Source: Littorina saxatilis
Lineage: Eukaryota; Mollusca; Gastropoda; Littorinimorpha; Littorinidae
NCBI RefSeq assembly: GCF_037325665.1
Contig: NC_090251.1
Span: 28,792,187 to 28,856,186, forward strand
DNA length: 64,000 bases
Direction of reading: 5' to 3'
Part shown: positions 44,096 to 64,000 of the stretch, one piece after another
How the letters are laid out: each line of letters begins with the position of its first letter
Numbering within the stretch: position 1 is the stretch's first letter
Made by a program: the position numbers and the translations under genes
The notes under the pieces: generated by a model
What the model saw: only the letters and a program-made list of their open reading frames with translations
What the model was told of the DNA's origin: nothing
The model's database searches: none

Positions 44096-44330
44096 CATTA
44101 TTATTTATTATCGTGACCACAAACTACCATAAGGTCCGCTAGTAGGAAAGTCAAAACAATCATAACGTATCATAAACACTGGGTCATCGTGTGATCATTA
44201 TTATTTATTATCGTGACCACAAACTACCATACGGTCCGCTAGTAGGAAAGTCAAAACAATCATAACGTATAATAAACACTGGGTCATCGTGTGTGACATT
44301 TCAATGTCAACACAATGATAGTGGTGTTTC
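44096..44330. repeat. tandem copies of an A/T-rich unit (about 106 bp)
   Basis: ATTATTATTTATTATCGTGACC, then CTACCATA(A/C)GGTCCGCTAGTAGG and the CATCGTGTG end, occur twice in tandem (from about 44097 and 44203), with an older copy near 43310. The unit appears to be the 5' part of the larger repeat family that extends to the array before the xanthine dehydrogenase gene. Confidence 0.6.
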
Positions 44331-44360
44331 ACATGTAATGATTGATTTCGATTTTAAGTG

Positions 44361-44455
44361 CTCTATCCCTTCTCCCCCCCTTTCCCCGTCGCGATATAAC
44401 CTGCGTGGTTGAAAACGACGTTAAACACCAAATAAAGAAATAAAGAATAAAGAAA
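44361..44455 (+). mobile_element. 95-bp 5'-truncated SINE tail
   Basis: TGCTCTATCCCTTCTCC leads to CCCCGTCGCGATATAACC...CACCAAATAAAG and an AATAAAG tract. GATTTTAAGTG (44350-44360) and GATTTTGAGTG (44456-44466) form a target duplication with one mismatch. Confidence 0.75.
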
Positions 44456-44466
44456 GATTTTGAGTG

Positions 44467-46371
44467 TATATAAAGTGTATTTATGGTACATTTACTTTTG
44501 GCTCTTTAGATCAGCTTAATTTGGTATTTCATGGGCATCGGTCAAAAGGTCACTTCAGCATGTGCTGTCAAAACAACGATGGTGGAGGCAAATGGCCTAT
44601 TTTAACAGGATGTTTGAAGATTTGCTTTTTCAATTTTGTTTGAGAGACAAGAAGTTGGAAAATAGTTTTATTGTATGTTTCTTTGTCACCTGGGGCAAAA
44701 TTATTCAATCGTCGCTATACGTTTGTTGGAAGCTATAATACAAAGGATAAATTGGCAGTTTTCTTACTTTCTGTTAGAAACAAAAGTATATTTTTCATTT
44801 GTTGCAATTGAAAAAGCATAGACCTTACTAAAGATGCTGCTAGTTGTTTTGATTGTGTGGACTATTCAGTGGAGTGTTTTAAATAATCTGTATATATATA
44901 TATATATATAAAACATCAGAAATATATATATATCTATATGCCAATTCTCATGCCTCACAGTATTTTAACATTGGTTTATTTTCCATGTTACAAATATGTA
45001 ATCATATGACTCGAGACTACCTTACTGTGTTATATTGCATTATTATCATGAACGCATTAGGCCCACTTATAAGTTTAAAGAAAGTCAAAGCCGTGTATTG
45101 TTCCTTTCAGAACAATGTTATACACCGGGTGTGCATTATGTGTTTTCATTATTTTTAATCATGAGCAGTTTCATATTTAATTATTTATTTAGAGTGTGTT
45201 TGATTTAGCTTAATTTGAATTTTGTTGGACATTGGTCAAAAGTTCAGTTTATTATGCGCGGTCAGAACAATGATGGTGGAGGCAATAGCCTATTTTTCAA
45301 CAGGTTTGAAGGTTTTGTTTGAGAGAAATAAATCTGTCTTTTTTTCTTTGTCATGTTGGGCAGAGTTATTCAATCGTTGTTATACGTTAAGTTCACTGAA
45401 TTCTTAAATCTAATGTAAGCGCTGTTTAAGAGGTTTTGAAGGTACAAAATACACTTTTTTTCTCTGTTCTCTTTAACAAGATATTCAGATTTGTTTTTCT
45501 TCTTTATTTTAGTTTGAGACGAGAAGTTGTACATGCATTCTATTTCCTGTTCCTTTGTCAACTGGGGCAACATTCAATCACTGTTATAGCCTGGTTGTAA
45601 GCTATAACAGTATAAATTCACTGCTTTTTAAATGTCTGCAAAAAGCAAATGTCACCGTTTTGTTGCATGCCATTGAAAAGGAATAAAAACTACCAAACGT
45701 TATTTTGCAAAACATGCTTATTGTTATGATTTGACTGATTGTGTTTGTATGTGGATGTGTGATCACAGGATTGCAGATTGCATGGACATAATCGCCACAG
45801 GGAAAATCATTCAAATCCTTACTCCGAAAGTTAACAAAAAGCTATTATTGTCTCAAGAAGAGAAATTGTTTCTACAACTGAACACACAGACTGTAAAATG
45901 CATGTGTATACAAAAGCAATTATGCTAAACAAGCCCATCATTAAATGAATGGAAGTCAAAGTAAATAAAATAAAATGCAATTTCAAATGTGAAGGTATCT
46001 TAAAATGTCGATGAACAAACGCAAGGGAACTGAGCGCCATCATAAAAATACCTTTCATTACAAGAAGGAAAAAAAAAAACGTAACTGACAGACTGATTCT
46101 AATATAGGTCCCTGATAACACTTATAGTATCCACCACCTTCAAATATGATAATTAAACTTCATTTTAAAAAGCTTCATGATTATGCACTGCAAAGTAAGC
46201 TACACGTTTTGTTTAGCTGTTTCGTACACATAAAAAAAGGCTTTGTGATTCTTTGGTCTAAGTGCCAATAGAAGGTTTTGAAAGGAGCAAGTTAAAATGT
46301 AAAGGCACACTACCTTATATCATATATATACAATATCACACTACCACGGAAAGTCAATACAATGCATACCC
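44467..46371. other. diverged copies of an A/T-rich repeat, no gene recognised
   Basis: Blocks at about 44480-44610 and 45190-45305 share GGTCAAAAG, CAACGATGGTGGAGGC / CAATGATGGTGGAGGC and AGCTTAATTTG with the 254-bp array unit. (TA)n runs lie at about 44892-44938. No gene is supported. Confidence 0.5.
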
Positions 46372-47370
46372 AGGTCAAAACAACGTTCACACACGAGTGT
46401 GTATCGTGTGTATCATCTTTGTCAACACAATGCAGGCGGTGTTTCAGTTTATTGAAATACTGAGTGTATGTGAGTGTAATTATGCACATTCACTTTTGGC
46501 CAATTTAAATGAGCTTGATGTGGAATTTTGTTATCTATTGGTCAAACGGTCATTTCAACCGGCACTGTCAAAACAACGATGGAACTGGCCAATAGTCACA
46601 ATAACGAGGGGAAAACATGTATACCCCGGTCAAAACAACGTTCACACACGAGTGTGTATCATCTTTGTCAACACAATGCAGGCGGTGTTTCAGTTTATTG
46701 AAATATTGAGTGCATGTGAGTGTAATTATGCACATTCACTTTTGGCCAATTTAAATAAGCTTGATGTGGAATTTCTTATCTATTGGTCAAACGGTCACTT
46801 CAGCAGGCACTGTCAAAACAACGATGGAACTGGCCAATAGTCACAATAACGAGGGGAAAACATGTATACCCCGGTCAAAACAACGTTCACACACGAGTGT
46901 GTATCGTGTGTATCATCTTTGTCAACACAATGCAGGCGGTGTTTCAGTTTATTGAAATACTGAGTGTATGTGAGTGTAATTATGCACATTCACTTTTGGC
47001 CAATTTAAATAAGCTTGATGTGGAATTTCTTATCTATTGGTCAAACGGTCACTTCAGCAGGCACTGTCAAAACAACGATGGGACCGGCCAATGGTCACAA
47101 TAACGAGGGGAAAACATGTATACCCCGGTCAAAACAACGTTCACACACAAGTGTGTATCGTGTGTATCATCTTTGTCAACACAATGCAGGCGGTGTTTCA
47201 GTTTATTGAAATATTGAGTGTATGTGAGTGTAATTATGCACATTCACTTTTGGCCAATTTAAATAAGCTTGATGTGGAATTTCTTATCTATTGGTCAAAC
47301 GGTCACTTCAGCAGGCACTGTCAAAACAACGATGGGGCCGGCCAATGGTCACAATAACGAGGGGAAAACA
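46372..47370. repeat. four tandem 254-bp units upstream of the xanthine dehydrogenase start
   Basis: Units begin ACCCAGGTCAAAACAACG or ACCCCGGTCAAAACAACG at about 46369, 46622, 46870 and 47124. They contain the TTTGTCAACACAATGCAGGC and CACATTCACTTTTGGCCAAT blocks and end ACGAGGGGAAAACA. They differ by few bases, so the array is young. Overlapping frames of about 106 codons repeat in each unit and look like chance openness. The array ends about 130 bp before the ATG at 47504. Confidence 0.85.
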
Positions 47371-47371
47371 A

Positions 47372-47419
<48 letters not shown>
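47372..47419. repeat. (GT)n in the presumed promoter
   Basis: A pure GT run lies between the 254-bp array and the first coding exon of the xanthine dehydrogenase gene. No TATA box was identified. Confidence 0.9.
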
Positions 47420-47420
<1 letters not shown>

Positions 47421-47503
47421 AATTTGCGCCTGTTCTCTGACACAGTGCAAAGGGGAAGGCTTGTTGTACACGGGGAGGTGAGAAACAACACAGATCAGAC
47501 AGC

Positions 47504-63614
<16,111 letters not shown>

Positions 63615-63628
63615 GTTTGTACAGTGTT

Positions 63629-63635
<7 letters not shown>

Positions 63636-63706
<71 letters not shown>
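63636..63706. repeat. (GT)n microsatellite after exon 19
   Basis: A GT run begins about 20 bases after the donor at 63615. The rest of the window to 64000 is intron, with nothing further recognised. Confidence 0.9.
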
Positions 63707-63707
<1 letters not shown>

Positions 63708-64000
63708 TCACCTAAAAGTTTGACAATATCTTTGAACCTGAAAAATGCCCTAGAGCTTGCATTGTTTTGTATTTGTAAGCCTGTGTATGTCTTACATTGC
63801 CGTTTTTCCATTCAAGTTTCCATTCATCACTGGGACACAAGTTTAGCGTAGAGATGATCGCATCGTAAGGCCAAAACAATCTTACTTTTAGGTAACGAAT
63901 ACAAAGTTACACCAAAACAAGCAAAATCAACGAACAAATAAATAATATGTATTTTTGGAATCGACTATTTAAAGCTAAGATTAACTTATTGAATCAGCCT

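Noticed and set aside
46262-47481. Repeated frames of about 106 codons, identical in each 254-bp unit
   Set aside because: They are a by-product of the tandem array. The units differ by unconstrained changes and no family is recognised.

Overview
The window looks like chromosomal DNA of a lophotrochozoan animal, most probably a gastropod mollusc. The evidence is a pannexin-type innexin, a many-exon xanthine dehydrogenase, tRNA-derived SINEs with tails typical of molluscs, a BEL/Pao element, a piggyBac element, and very dense simple repeats. A periwinkle-like caenogastropod is my guess; the genus is inference.

Layout. 1-7.1 kb: a BEL/Pao LTR element with one very long open frame and its 3' non-coding part; its left end lies outside the window. 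7.2-12.7 kb: an unclassified 0.58 kb repeat, microsatellites and two short inverted-repeat elements, with no gene recognised. 12.7-15.9 kb: three exons of an innexin gene, with a SINE just upstream of its first recognised exon. 16-26 kb: SINEs, TTAA-flanked inverted-repeat elements, a LINE 3' fragment, the second copy of the 0.58 kb repeat, and a piggyBac transposase on the minus strand. 26.5-30 kb: a decayed gene fragment with a Cys-rich tail, between inverted terminal-like sequences. 30.2-42.8 kb: a multi-exon gene whose exons fit by phase and encode a tyrosine-recombinase-like domain (Crypton-like) and a C-terminal SANT/Myb-like domain; a small DNA transposon has inserted into its third exon. 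42.8-47.4 kb: a repeat family ending in four young 254-bp tandem units. 47.5-63.6 kb: the first 19 exons (736 codons) of a xanthine dehydrogenase gene that runs off the right edge.

The most striking observation is in the xanthine dehydrogenase gene. In three introns (before exon 11, before exon 12, after exon 17), tandem arrays have copied splice sites together with adjoining exon bases. A fourth intron carries a direct repeat of its acceptor. One array holds eight decoy 3' splice sites at 81-86 bp spacing; another holds 21-nt in-frame microexons that repeat a conserved DDIP motif. The same gene has two consecutive Cys-rich exons that look like a tandem exon duplication.

Limits. Exon joins were made by eye from splice dinucleotides, phase agreement and remembered family motifs. 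No database search, alignment or transcript was available. LTR elements are described only as fossils.
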